Source: Planococcus plakortidis (GTDB taxonomy: Bacteria; Bacillota; Bacilli; Bacillales_A; Planococcaceae). From it: a DNA stretch of 64,000 nucleotides. Every line of letters starts with the position of its first letter. The stretch's first letter is position 1. The DNA lies in contig NZ_CP016539.2 of the NCBI RefSeq assembly GCF_001687605.2, forward strand, positions 3,006,501 through 3,070,500, given 5' to 3'. The notes beneath the pieces are model-generated. The model did no database searches and was not told the origin of the DNA. It was given only the letters and a program-made list of their open reading frames with translations. Shown here piece by piece: positions 28,515 to 36,885 of this stretch. The translations under genes and the position numbers were made by a program.

Positions 28515-28545
28515 TAAAAAAAAGAAGCGCGAACGGCTTCTTCTT
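28515..28545 (-). terminator. Terminator of the PepSY-like gene
   Basis: AAGAAGC pairs with GCTTCTT around a 7-base loop, and the minus strand continues TTTTTTATGGG. Confidence 0.6.
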
Positions 28546-28565
28546 GCTGTTTCCTTTCTTATTTT

Positions 28566-29108
28566 TTAGATATCTCCGCGGTAAACCTGTTCACCGTTCG
28601 ACAAATCGATAATCTCCAGCTCCCGGCTGTCTTTCAGGAAAATCGTTTTAAATTGCTTTTCGCCGTTTTCATCCAGTAAAAATAGAATGCGGTTTCCTGG
28701 ATTGTCCGTCGCTAAATGATATGTTAAGCGGCCTGTGTCGACTTGCTCTTCAACCATCGAGTATTCTGCATAGTCCATGGCATCGACTGGACGGTGAAAT
28801 TCATCATCGGATGCATTTTCCTGACCTGGTTCCTCGGCCAAGAATTCCCCTGAAGCGGCATCGATCAGAAACTCGTATTCACGCACTGAACTTTCCACTT
28901 CCACTTCATAATAACGCCTGTCTTCGAGTCCCAACTCCACTTCCTGCACTGTGCCCTCGACCTTGGAAAACACCTCCTGCAAAGCTTGCTCCCCACTTAC
29001 TTCAGGTGCCTCAGAGTCATTGAATGCCGTTGCTGCTGCAACCGTTGCTCCACCGATTCCACCTGCGATGGCTGTCCCTACTATAGCTCTCATCCATAGT
29101 TTTTTCAT
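28566..29108 (-). CDS. Exported PepSY-like domain protein
   Basis: A signal peptide (about 1-28, Gly/Ala-rich) is followed by one PepSY-like unit: 'SGEQALQEVFSKVEGTVQEVELGLEDRRYYEVEVESSVREYEFLIDAASGEFLAEE'. A second segment 'DYAEYSMVEEQVDTGRLTYHL...ENGEKQFKTIFLKDSRELEIIDL' may be a degenerate second repeat. PepSY modules occur in protease propeptides and in envelope proteins that modulate peptidases or sense signals. No partner is adjacent. The length is 180 residues. Confidence 0.7.
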   Translation of the reverse strand: MKKLWMRAIVGTAIAGGIGGATVAAATAFNDSEAPEVSGEQALQEVFSKVEGTVQEVELGLEDRRYYEVEVESSVREYEFLIDAASGEFLAEEPGQENASDDEFHRPVDAMDYAEYSMVEEQVDTGRLTYHLATDNPGNRILFLLDENGEKQFKTIFLKDSRELEIIDLSNGEQVYRGDI

Positions 29109-29210
29109 CGTAATTCCTCCTTTTTGTTATTACACAATAACAATAACCAGCCAGGATGAGGACAACTTGAAAGACAGATTAGAACTTGATGAGAAGCTTT
29201 CACTCTTTTT

Positions 29211-29238
29211 ACTTCCGATAACCAATATCATGTAAACT
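29211..29238. other. dif-like site A (XerC/XerD type)
   Basis: Left arm ACTTCCGATAA, 6-base centre CCAATA, right arm TCATGTAAACT. The right arm differs at one position from the B. subtilis dif XerD arm (TTATGTAAACT, from memory), and the left arm begins with the same ACTTCC. The last residues (Phe-Thr) and stop codon of the minus-strand gene that follows are encoded by the right arm. GC content drops from here to the right. Confidence 0.65.
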
Positions 29239-29713
29239 CTTCAGGACTCCAAGTAGCTATTTCGTTTCCTGGAACCGCCACAATTAACCAATTACCATCC
29301 CCATAACCAGATTGATCTCCAAGCTGCCAGCATTCATAGTTTTCATCATGCCCATTTACATACAATATTTTTCCGGACTCAAGCGAAATATATAAATGTG
29401 GCGACTCTTCTCCGAGCCAAACATCTTTCACTTTTTCTCTTCGGTTTTTCAAAAATAGTTGAAACGAATCTTCATCATCTAGTTCTTTCAAATTCTCTTT
29501 AGAAATCGATTTTAATCGCTCATGATTAGTAGTGACGGCGATTTTTCTTACCTCAATGTTCAACCACAATATATCGGGATCTTGCTCAGAATAATGGGTA
29601 AAGCAAACGCGTACTATTCCTGGACCAATGCCGAATTGAAAGCCATCAAGTTGGCTTCCGACAAGCAATTGCTTTAACGCTCTCTCTGCAAAATTTTTGT
29701 TTTCCTTTTTCAT
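29228..29713 (-). CDS. Uncharacterised immunity-like protein, cassette 1
   Basis: The roughly 161-residue soluble protein begins MKKENKNFAERALKQLL and contains 'SQLDGFQFGIGPGIVRVCFTHYSEQDPDILWLNIEVRKIAV', 'SFQLFLKNRREKVKDVWLGEESPHLYISLESGKILYVNGHDENYECWQLGD'. No named family is recognised. The beta-rich pattern and small acidic composition resemble immunity proteins of polymorphic toxin systems. The ATG was chosen over an in-frame GTG 12 bases upstream. Its stop codon lies inside dif-like site A, and a 32-base hairpin lies 30 bases upstream of the start. Confidence 0.5.
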   Translation of the reverse strand: MKKENKNFAERALKQLLVGSQLDGFQFGIGPGIVRVCFTHYSEQDPDILWLNIEVRKIAVTTNHERLKSISKENLKELDDEDSFQLFLKNRREKVKDVWLGEESPHLYISLESGKILYVNGHDENYECWQLGDQSGYGDGNWLIVAVPGNEIATWSPEEFT

Positions 29714-29742
29714 TTTTATCCGCACCCTTATTTTTTGAAATT

Positions 29743-29774
29743 GAATGTAACATAATTCACAAAAAGTTACATTC
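29743..29774. repeat. 32-base hairpin repeat, copy 1
   Basis: GAATGTAAC and its exact complement GTTACATTC are separated by 14 bases. The second copy at 30271 has the same outer arms and similar centre. It lies just upstream of a minus-strand cassette gene, so it may be an operator or RNA element. Confidence 0.6.
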
Positions 29775-29780
29775 GATTTA

Positions 29781-30227
29781 TCAGAATCGAGCGAAGTATG
29801 AATACTTGATATTGAAATTTTTCATCAAAATATCTTCTAGTTTAGTTAAATACCGGTCTACTGCTTTTAACAACATATCAGAAGCTATTGTGCTTTCGTG
29901 TTCAAATTCTTGCCAAATTGAAAACACCTGCCATTCTTTTTCGCTTTTTCTAACAAAAGCTAAGATAGGTCCTTCTCTTTCATCATGTTCCATCGTAAAG
30001 TAATAAAAATCATTTTCTCCTTCGGAATCTTTCACTCTCCACTTTTTTAAAGCAACCCCCAGTTCAAGCAACGCTAAGGACGGTTCATGAAAGAAACACG
30101 AATGACCGATATGAATGATTAATTCCCCTTGCACATCAATCAATAATTTTCCGTTTTTCTGTCGAATTAGCTTTTTATCCAATTTCAATAATGGATCCAA
30201 TTCAAAATCAATAGCCAGATTCTCCAT
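29781..30227 (-). CDS. Uncharacterised immunity-like protein, cassette 1
   Basis: The 148-residue acidic soluble protein includes 'GKLLIDVQGELIIHIGHSCFFHEPSLALLELGVALKKW', 'FYYFTMEHDEREGPILAFVRKSEKEWQVFSIWQEFE' and a helical C-terminus. It resembles small Bacillus proteins thought to be immunity or antitoxin-like (a DUF-level similarity from memory). AGGAGTGATTGC precedes the ATG. It shares strand with, and lies 67 bases from, the next cassette gene, and the two are bracketed by dif-like sites A and B. No toxin gene is present. Confidence 0.5.
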   Translation of the reverse strand: MENLAIDFELDPLLKLDKKLIRQKNGKLLIDVQGELIIHIGHSCFFHEPSLALLELGVALKKWRVKDSEGENDFYYFTMEHDEREGPILAFVRKSEKEWQVFSIWQEFEHESTIASDMLLKAVDRYLTKLEDILMKNFNIKYSYFARF

Positions 30228-30270
30228 GCAATCACTCCTTCAGCACGTTTCTACTGGAATTTTTCAGTGT

Positions 30271-30302
30271 GAATGTAACTTAACTGCACATAAGTTACAT
30301 TC
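30271..30302. repeat. 32-base hairpin repeat, copy 2
   Basis: GAATGTAACTTA pairs perfectly with TAAGTTACATTC around an 8-base loop. The outer 9 bases on each side equal copy 1 at 29743. It lies 44 bases upstream of the 148-residue gene. Confidence 0.6.
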
Positions 30303-30353
30303 AATTCCCCTAAATCAGCGCCTTTTATTTGTTGCAAATTTTAAATATATCGG

Positions 30354-30381
30354 ACTACCGATGATTTAAATTATGTAAACG
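30354..30381. other. dif-like site B
   Basis: Left arm ACTACCGATGA, centre TTTAAA, right arm TTATGTAAACG. The right arm matches the B. subtilis dif XerD arm at 10 of 11 positions (from memory). It has the same orientation as site A, 1143 bases away. Confidence 0.6.
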
Positions 30382-30507
30382 TATGGATATTAAAAATTTT
30401 TTAACTTCCTATTTTTGGTGAAACGGATATTTTCAATCATTTTGTTTTATTATGGTTAGTAACAATATTAAACAAGACTATTCAATAGAATCTAAGGAGG
30501 TTAATTG

Positions 30508-31310
30508 ATGCACGTATGGGCTAAGGAAGTCGAGGATGATTATAAGTTACCAAAAACTTCAGAAGTAGAGATTGAAAAAATAGAAAACCAACTAGATATG
30601 GAATTGCCAGCTTCTTATAAAGAGATTCTTTTAGAACATATGGCGGTACTATACAGTACAATTCAGTGAAGAAGGAAAGTCATCTTGAAACCAATGCGTA
30701 CATTGAGATTAATCACATTTATGGTTGTGGTCAAGGTGGTATTTTAGATTCAGATTATCTCATTGATGAATGGGATCTTCCGAAAAATATTCTTATTTTC
30801 AGCGGAGATGGGAATAGCTTTTTTGCTCTTGATTACAGAAAGGATTCAGTAAACCCTTCGGTTATTTATTTGGAACCAGAAACTGAAGAAATTATTGAAG
30901 TAGCCCATACATTTGATAATTTCTTAAATAACCTTTCAAAAGAAGAAGTGTTTTTCGAAAATGACGAAGACGATGAAGATTGGGGTATTTCTGAAGAAGC
31001 AGCTGAAACGATCTTTTCGGGGAATGATATTCTATTAATCGAAGAGACTTTATTAAATCTTCAATATCCAGAAAACCACAAGTGGTATTTCGAACAGCTC
31101 TTGAAATGCGCTACTCATTCAGAGGCACTAATTAGGGAAACTGTTACTAATATCTTAAATAACAATCTTGAAATCTACATTATTGAGTCGGATAAAAACT
31201 TACATTTTTTACTTGAAGAAATAATCGAGAAATTAATCGCAGACAAGAACGAAAGCATACGCTCAGAAGCCAGAGAAATAAGAAAAAGAATAAAGTATAA
31301 ACACTTTTGA
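30508..31310 (+). pseudogene. SMI1/KNR4-family immunity-like protein, frameshifted
   Basis: Translation from the ATG after CTAAGGAGG gives 'MHVWAKEVEDDYKLPKTSEVEIEKIENQL...LPASYKEILLEH' and then leaves frame. From about 30641 the +1-shifted frame continues NGGTIQYNSVKKES, 'INHIYGCGQGGIL', 'WDLPKNILIFSGDGNSFFALDYR' and 'SVIYLEPETEEIIEVAHTFDNFLNNL', the complete SMI1/KNR4 fold. About 100 C-terminal residues look HEAT-like. One base is missing where CATAATGGCGG would be expected and CATATGGCGG is seen. SMI1/KNR4 proteins are common immunity proteins to contact-dependent or secreted toxins. The repaired length is about 267 residues. It is the only gene between dif-like sites B and C. Confidence 0.75.
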
Positions 31311-31421
31311 GAAAAAGATATCCTATTTCCAATGTATACTTCTTCTCTCAAGGATTCTCAGTGCTTGTAGGAGAATGTCCGGTAAATTTGCTAAGTAGCA
31401 GGAGATTGAGTGAATACTACA

Positions 31422-31463
31422 CTTAAAAAAGACTTCTTCTAAACAGAGGAAGCCTTTTTTAAG
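31422..31463. terminator. Bidirectional terminator
   Basis: CTTAAAAAAG...CTTC pairs with GAAG...CTTTTTTAAG. It sits between the SMI1/KNR4 gene and dif-like site C. Confidence 0.6.
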
Positions 31464-31508
31464 TATTCTTCAATACCGAAGAAGGGAAATTTCTAGTTTA
31501 GCTTCTCC

Positions 31509-31536
31509 ACTTCCGATAAGGGGTCATATGTTAACC
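31509..31536. other. dif-like site C
   Basis: Left arm ACTTCCGATAA (identical to site A), centre GGGGTC, right arm ATATGTTAACC. It has the same orientation as A and B, 1155 bases after B. The stop codon of the next minus-strand gene lies 3 bases beyond the site. Confidence 0.65.
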
Positions 31537-31539
31537 AAG

Positions 31540-31986
31540 TTAAATTCTTTCTTCATAATAAGTCAGCTCATAATAGCCGTATTCACTCTCCTCTAACAAA
31601 AGTATTTGGTTCAAGTCGGTTGAAAATATGAACCAATGCAAGAGTGCATCCTTTGAGAGGTCTTCCACCATCTTATCTGCATGCTGGATCAATTCACTTT
31701 TATTAAACTGAACGAAGAAACTGTCTGTACTAAAGTAAAACACTGTCCCTAGCTTCTCGCTATCAGAGAAAATTTGACCAATTTGTTTTCGAAGAGATTC
31801 TAAGCTAACTTCTTCAATTCTTTCTATTACTCTCCCCTGGTTTATTTTATTCCATATTTCCTCATCCGCATTAGAGGATAGAAGTTGATGTGGCGGATAT
31901 TTTTTAAATTCATGCATCTGTATAAATTGTTTTTGTCTTTGAACCACTTTTAATTCATCTATTCTGATTCGCCTGTCATCATTCAT
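31540..31986 (-). CDS. Uncharacterised immunity-like protein, cassette 3
   Basis: With the ATG after GGGAGGATTGGCG the protein is 148 residues: 'MNDDRRIRIDELKVVQRQKQF', 'PPHQLLSSNADEEIW', 'ESLRKQIGQIFSDSEKLGTVFYFSTDSFFVQFNKSEL' and 'DALLHWFIFSTDLNQILLLEESEYGYYELTYYEE'. No named family is recognised. It looks like the other small cassette proteins: acidic, soluble, and its stop abuts a dif-like site. A longer reading upstream lacks a ribosome site. An IS256 element lies just upstream. Confidence 0.55.
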   Translation of the reverse strand: MNDDRRIRIDELKVVQRQKQFIQMHEFKKYPPHQLLSSNADEEIWNKINQGRVIERIEEVSLESLRKQIGQIFSDSEKLGTVFYFSTDSFFVQFNKSELIQHADKMVEDLSKDALLHWFIFSTDLNQILLLEESEYGYYELTYYEERI

Positions 31987-32147
31987 CGCCAATCCTCCCT
32001 TGTCTGGTTCTCGTAGTAAACGATTCTCTTTAACTATACTGAGTGGTAACTGAGACATCCAGAGATGATTGGGCATAAACTGTTCGTAAAATACACTTCC
32101 ACACATAAAAAGGGAGAGACTAAGCTTTAATCAACTTATTCTCCCCT

Positions 32148-33486
32148 GAGACCGTCAATAATTATGTGTAAATAAGTAAATCCTTTTCTTGTATGTATAT
32201 CGATTAAGCCTGTTTGAACATCTCAGCCAGCTCTGCACGAGCTTGATCGAATCCGATATGGCAACGGGTAGAGAAGTTCTGATTATAGATTTCGAACTGG
32301 GAAACCAGGAAGCGATCCAAGGAATCTTCGTTCGGAAATTGCTCCTTGCGCTTGCTATATTTCTTTACATTTTTATTGAACGATTCGATCAGATTTGTTG
32401 AATAGATGCTTCGCCAAATGGATTTTGGGAAGCTTTAGAAGGTGAAAATATAGGGATTCGCTTCCAACGATTTCGTCACTTTGGGATAGGCCGTTTTCCA
32501 TTTATCGACAAAGGATTTTAACGCTTTTTCACCCAGTTCTCGGTTCTCTGCCCGGTAGACCGATTTGAAATCATCCAGAATCTCCTTGCGATCGGTAACG
32601 CGAACTTTGTGGCGGATCCCACGAGACAAGTGGACACAGCACGCCTGATATTGAGCATCGGGAAAGACCGCGAAGATGCGATCAGTGATGCCTTTCAAGC
32701 CGTCGGAGATAAACAAAAGCACCTCTTCGACACCGCGCTCTTTCAAGTCCAACAGGACTTCTTCCCAAACGAATGCGGATTCCGTAGGTGCCACTGTATA
32801 GGCCAACACTTCTTTTGAGCCGTCCTCTCGGATGCCAATCGTAATATAGACGGCTTCCTTCGAGACCGTGTCGCGCTTGAGGGCAATGTAAGTTGCATCC
32901 AGATAGACACACGCGTAGCGCTGCTCTAACGGACGAGATTTAAACGCTTCGACCTGTTCGCTCATCACTTTGGTCATATTGGAAATGGTTTGCGGCGTGT
33001 AGTGATGGCCGTACATTTTCTCGATCAGATCCGAAATCTCGGACATGGTGACGCCTTTTTGGAACATGTGGATGACGAACGACTCCAGCGTATCATTCGA
33101 GCGCTTGTATGGAGCGACCGTCTGTTGGTTGAATTCGCCGTTCCGGTCCCGTGGCATCGAAAGCTCTAAATCCCCATACTCCGTATGGAGTGTCCGCGTG
33201 TAGGCACCGTTCCGCGAATTGCCCGAATTGAACCCGATGCGGTCGTATTTTTCGTAATCTAGGAACGCCGTTAGTTCCGTTTGAAGAAGTGCATTCACCG
33301 CTGTCTCCAGGTGCATCCGAAAAACTTCGGAGATGTCTCCTTTTTTTACTAGAGCTTGCATAATATCTGTTGTAAACTGAGTCATAGGGAAGGCCTCTTT
33401 TCTGTGAATTGGTTGTGGTGACTTAATTCTACAAGAAAAGGTCTTCCTTTTTCTATTTATTCATTTACACAAGATATTTTACGCTC
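32148..33486 (-). mobile_element. IS256-family insertion sequence, transposase interrupted
   Basis: The ends GAGACCGTCAATAATTATG... and, on the other strand, GAGCGTAAAATATCTTG... share GAG, then TGTGTAAAT and TAAAT blocks, followed by CCTTTTCTTGTA, giving imperfect terminal inverted repeats typical of IS256. The length of about 1.34 kb is normal for the family. No matching 8-9 base direct repeat is visible outside the ends (CTCCCCT versus TCAAATT), so one boundary may be recombined or misplaced. Confidence 0.75.
32204..33385 (-). pseudogene. IS256-family transposase with in-frame stop
   Basis: The protein starts MTQFTTDIMQALVKKGDISEVF and carries the mutator-type DDE transposase pattern: 'LDYEKYDRIGFNSGNSRNGAY', 'MPRDRNGEF', 'YLDATYIALKRD', 'LFISDGLKGI', 'YQACCVHLSRGIRHKV'. 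After 316 residues, 'NPYIFTF' is followed by TAA and then, still in frame, 'SFPKSIWRSIYSTNLIESFNK' to a stop at 32204. The family normally has Tyr here, so one substitution made a stop. The full length would be 393 residues. The lost part includes the C-terminal catalytic Glu region, so the element is probably not autonomous. Confidence 0.88.
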
Positions 33487-33593
33487 TCAAATTTTTTCAA
33501 CTTTTATCCATAACTTTGTCACTATTTTTGCACAAGATATTCACATATTAGGTTTACAGTAGCAATATAATAAATACGAAAGAAGGGTAAACA

Positions 33594-35096
33594 ATGCGTG
33601 AATTTCTTAAGTTGATCGGGCTCATGGTTTTTTTGTTACTAATTCTATCTGCTTGTTCTGGTAATAGTGGTGGAATGGATTCAAATATGATGAACGGAGA
33701 AGATTCTGACCAAAGTATGGGAGGGATGAATCAAGGGGGAATGGGTTCAATGATGGATCATGGGAATGTACCTTCCCTTGCCTCTTCTGAGGGTTCCAAT
33801 GAATTAACTATACCTCCATTGCTTGAAAAGCAGCAGGGTCAAAATTATGATTATGAAGTCGTTGCCCAACAAGGAACTACCGAGTTTTACAAAGGAATAT
33901 CAACGGAAACTTACGGATATAATGGCGACTTACTAGGCCCCACTCTCACAATAGAAGAAGGCGAAAAAGTGGAGGTTAAAATTACAAATGACTTAAACGA
34001 ACCTACTACATTTCATTGGCACGGACTTGAAGTTGCTGGTGAGATAGATGGAGGACCTCTTGATGAAATCCAACCTGGAGAAAGTCGGATTATAACGCTC
34101 GAAGCAGATCAACCAGCGGCAACTTTATGGTATCATCCACACGTTCATGAAATGACCGCTGAGCAAGTATATAGAGGCTTATCTGGTATGTTGCTTATCG
34201 ATAGCTCCGATAAGGAAGAACTAGCTATACCTAACGATTATGGAGTTAACGATATTCCCTTGATTTTCCAAGATCGCCTTTTTAGTGAAGACAAACAGTT
34301 GAATTACAACCAACTTATGGATGAAGATGGCACATTAGGAGACGTTTCTATCGTGAATGGCACAATCAATCCTAAATTAACGATTACAAAACCAATTATG
34401 CGTTTCCGTGTATTAAATGGATCGAATGCACGAAACTACACATTTAGTTTAAGCAATGACGCTAGCTTTACTCAAATTGCTTCTGATGGAAGTTTGCTCG
34501 ATGAACCTGTAGAAATACAAGAATTAACATTAGCGGCATCAGAGCGCGCAGAAATTTTGATAGATTTTTCAAAACTAACAGCCGAAGAATCACTCGCTAT
34601 CATAAACGATGAAGGCGTTGAATTATTGCCATTTGATGTGAAACTTGAAGATGCTACTGCAAATCCAACGGAAAAGTGGACGACAGAGGAGCCATTCTTA
34701 ACGCCGGAAGAAAAAGAAATGCCTATTGAAAAAAACATTGAATTGTTTGGCATGATGGATATGGTAACGATTAACGGCAAAAAATTTGATGCCGATCGCA
34801 TTGACTTACGCCAAGAACAAGGCGTTACTGAAGTATGGGAAGTGTACAATAAGAAGGATATGATGGGTGGTATGATTCATCCGTTTCACATTCATGGGAC
34901 GCAATTTAAAGTGATTTCTCGTGACGGCAAGGAAGTAGACCCTAGCGAACAAGGCTTGAAAGATAGTGTATTAGTTAATCCAGGTGAAAAAGTGAAATTG
35001 CTCGTGACGTTTCCAGAGAAAGGTGTATATGTTTTTCACTGTCACATCTTAGAGCATGAAGATAGTGGCATGATGGGACAAATTGAAATCTATTGA
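33594..35096 (+). CDS. Multicopper oxidase, lipoprotein
   Basis: A lipobox (LSACSG) is followed by a Met-rich segment (about 24-60, many GGM/MM pairs) likely to bind Cu(I). Three cupredoxin domains follow with all copper sites: 'TFHWHGLE', 'WYHPHVHEM', 'HPFHIHGTQF' and 'FHCHILEHEDSGMM', the last holding the T1 Cys and axial Met. Such enzymes (CueO/CopA-like) oxidise Cu(I) to the less toxic Cu(II) outside the membrane. GAAGAAGGG precedes the ATG. Codon use is clearly A+T-richer than in the left part, and the IS256 lies directly upstream, both signs of transfer. Confidence 0.93.
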   Translation: MREFLKLIGLMVFLLLILSACSGNSGGMDSNMMNGEDSDQSMGGMNQGGMGSMMDHGNVPSLASSEGSNELTIPPLLEKQQGQNYDYEVVAQQGTTEFYKGISTETYGYNGDLLGPTLTIEEGEKVEVKITNDLNEPTTFHWHGLEVAGEIDGGPLDEIQPGESRIITLEADQPAATLWYHPHVHEMTAEQVYRGLSGMLLIDSSDKEELAIPNDYGVNDIPLIFQDRLFSEDKQLNYNQLMDEDGTLGDVSIVNGTINPKLTITKPIMRFRVLNGSNARNYTFSLSNDASFTQIASDGSLLDEPVEIQELTLAASERAEILIDFSKLTAEESLAIINDEGVELLPFDVKLEDATANPTEKWTTEEPFLTPEEKEMPIEKNIELFGMMDMVTINGKKFDADRIDLRQEQGVTEVWEVYNKKDMMGGMIHPFHIHGTQFKVISRDGKEVDPSEQGLKDSVLVNPGEKVKLLVTFPEKGVYVFHCHILEHEDSGMMGQIEIY

Positions 35097-35103
35097 AGAA
35101 TAA

Positions 35104-35145
35104 GACACCCGCAAGAAGTTCCTAGGGAACTTCTTGCGGGTGTCT
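35104..35145. terminator. Bidirectional terminator
   Basis: A 19-bp perfect stem GACACCCGCAAGAAGTTCC with its complement has a minimal loop, followed by TTTC and preceded by TTATTC on the other strand. It ends the multicopper oxidase and the convergent permease. Confidence 0.8.
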
Positions 35146-35177
35146 TTCAACTCGATTTTAAAACATTTTGAAATCGT

Positions 35178-36470
35178 TTATGCTGTACGTTTTAAAAAGA
35201 AACGCTCTCCTGCAAAGATTAGCAGGATGAATATAAAGGAGACACCGACCACAAATAAGTCGGAATTCATTTTAATCCAAATGAATGCAGCGAGTATGAT
35301 GGCATCTAGTGTCAAAGCGGTCAATACGATCACTGAATTGGCTCCCACTTTTTCTCTCAAATGCTTGAACACTCCCCAATGAATGATCATGTCCATTACC
35401 AAATATAAAATAGCACCCATTGAAGCAATTCTACTCAGATCAAAAAAGATGGTTAGAAACATAGCTAATACGATTGTATAAACCAAGGTATGTTTTTGTA
35501 TATCACCAGGCATACCGAAGTGTTTATGAGGAATCAGTTTCATATCTGTTAACATCGCTAACATTCGTGATACGGCAAAGACACTTGCAATTATTCCGGA
35601 AATGGTTGCGATGATGGCAATTCCGACAGTAAACCAAAGACCGTAATCACCAAACGCAGGTCTTGCTGCTTCAGCAAGTGCATAATCTTTTGTTTTAATG
35701 ATCTGGTCCAATGGTAAATTACTTGAAACTGACCATGCAATTAATAAATACACAAGCAAACTAATTGAAATCGAAATCATAATGGCTCTGCCAACGTTTT
35801 TCTTCGGTTTTGTTATTTCAGAACCACTATTGGTAATCGTAGTAAACCCTTTAAACGCTAAAATTGTCAATGCTACCGCAGCAATATAGCTTGCTATGGT
35901 GGGGTCTGCTGAATCTCCCCCACTTTCTACAGATGAAAACGAAAATCCCGCTACGCTTAATCCACCTATCCCAAAAACAGCTAATCCTGCAATCTTGAGT
36001 AGTGAAGCTATAGATGTAAACGACTGTATGAAGCTATTTCCAGAAATATTTACCAAGAATGCAAAAGTCAGTAACCCCACTCCTAATAACGGAACAAGAT
36101 AACTTGATTGATTGATATCAAAAAGTTGTAGAGTGTAGGTACCAAATGTTCTGGCAACCAGACTTTGATTAATGACCATTGAAATGGCCATTAACAAAGC
36201 AGCTGCAGCTGTAATTGTTCCTTTACCGTAAGCTTGAACTAAAAACATTCCAATTCCACCGGCTGATGGAAATTCATTACTTAGCTTTATATAAGAATAG
36301 GCACTAAAAGCTGTAACAAGCCCCCCTACTATAAACATCAGAGGAAACCATGATCCTGCAAGTTGCGCGACTTGTCCTAGTAAGGCAAAGATTCCTGCAC
36401 TAATCATCACCCCGGTTCCTAATCCTACAGCACCGATTAAGGAGATACTATTCTTTTTATAATCTGCCAT
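35178..36470 (-). CDS. APC-superfamily amino acid permease
   Basis: The 430-residue polytopic protein has about 12 helices. The first helix 'SLIGAVGLGTGVMISAGIFALLGQVAQLAG' holds the GxGxxxxxGIF motif of the superfamily. 'AYSYIKLSNEFPSAGGIGMFL' and 'AFKGFTTITNSGSEITKPKKNVGRAI' are also characteristic. The substrate is not predictable. The ATG after GGAGGAGTTGAGG was chosen over one 30 bases upstream. Similar permeases often sit near multicopper oxidases and P-type ATPases on mobile DNA, but the functional link is unclear. Confidence 0.85.
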   Translation of the reverse strand: MADYKKNSISLIGAVGLGTGVMISAGIFALLGQVAQLAGSWFPLMFIVGGLVTAFSAYSYIKLSNEFPSAGGIGMFLVQAYGKGTITAAAALLMAISMVINQSLVARTFGTYTLQLFDINQSSYLVPLLGVGLLTFAFLVNISGNSFIQSFTSIASLLKIAGLAVFGIGGLSVAGFSFSSVESGGDSADPTIASYIAAVALTILAFKGFTTITNSGSEITKPKKNVGRAIMISISISLLVYLLIAWSVSSNLPLDQIIKTKDYALAEAARPAFGDYGLWFTVGIAIIATISGIIASVFAVSRMLAMLTDMKLIPHKHFGMPGDIQKHTLVYTIVLAMFLTIFFDLSRIASMGAILYLVMDMIIHWGVFKHLREKVGANSVIVLTALTLDAIILAAFIWIKMNSDLFVVGVSFIFILLIFAGERFFLKRTA

Positions 36471-36690
36471 CCTCAACTCCTCCATTCTGTATAGAAACAT
36501 TGCTAACTTATGTTAAGTATCAAATCGATAACAAGTACCTGACTTTTCCCTAGACCCTGTTCCGCTAAACAGAAAGTTAAGAATTCCACACAAACTGCAT
36601 ATTTTAATACTCGGCGAGATACAATAGTTAAGGTTTAAATCTTTACTAAAGAAGTCATTTACAAAAAAGAAAAGCTCCAAGTGAAGGTTT

Positions 36691-36718
36691 TCTACCGATA
36701 ATCCCCTAATATGCTAAC
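36691..36718. other. Degenerate dif-like site D
   Basis: TCTACCGATAA is followed after 7 rather than 6 bases by ATATGCTAACG. The CCGATAA and ATGCTAAC cores match sites C and E, but the spacing is one base longer and one core base differs. Orientation is the same. It may be a decayed site. The rest of the 415-base gap 36471-36885 shows no gene. Confidence 0.35.
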
Positions 36719-36885
36719 GTTACTCTCAACCATAATTTAGCCCATCAATCTCTACACCACTTCGAATTTTATAGAGTCCACTCTTAATTTTTCTATTATT
36801 TTATTCTTCAGAATCATTTCTCCATTCTTTTTACACATTTCACATTTATAGTAGATAAATAAATCGACAGAATGGAGGAAGGAAC

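Noticed and set aside
33553-33580. AGGTTTACAGT as an inverted dif-like right arm upstream of the multicopper oxidase
   Set aside because: No left arm at the expected distance.
36508-36518. TTATGTTAAGT, a possible right arm of a dif-like site
   Set aside because: The bases 6 positions upstream do not resemble the left arm.
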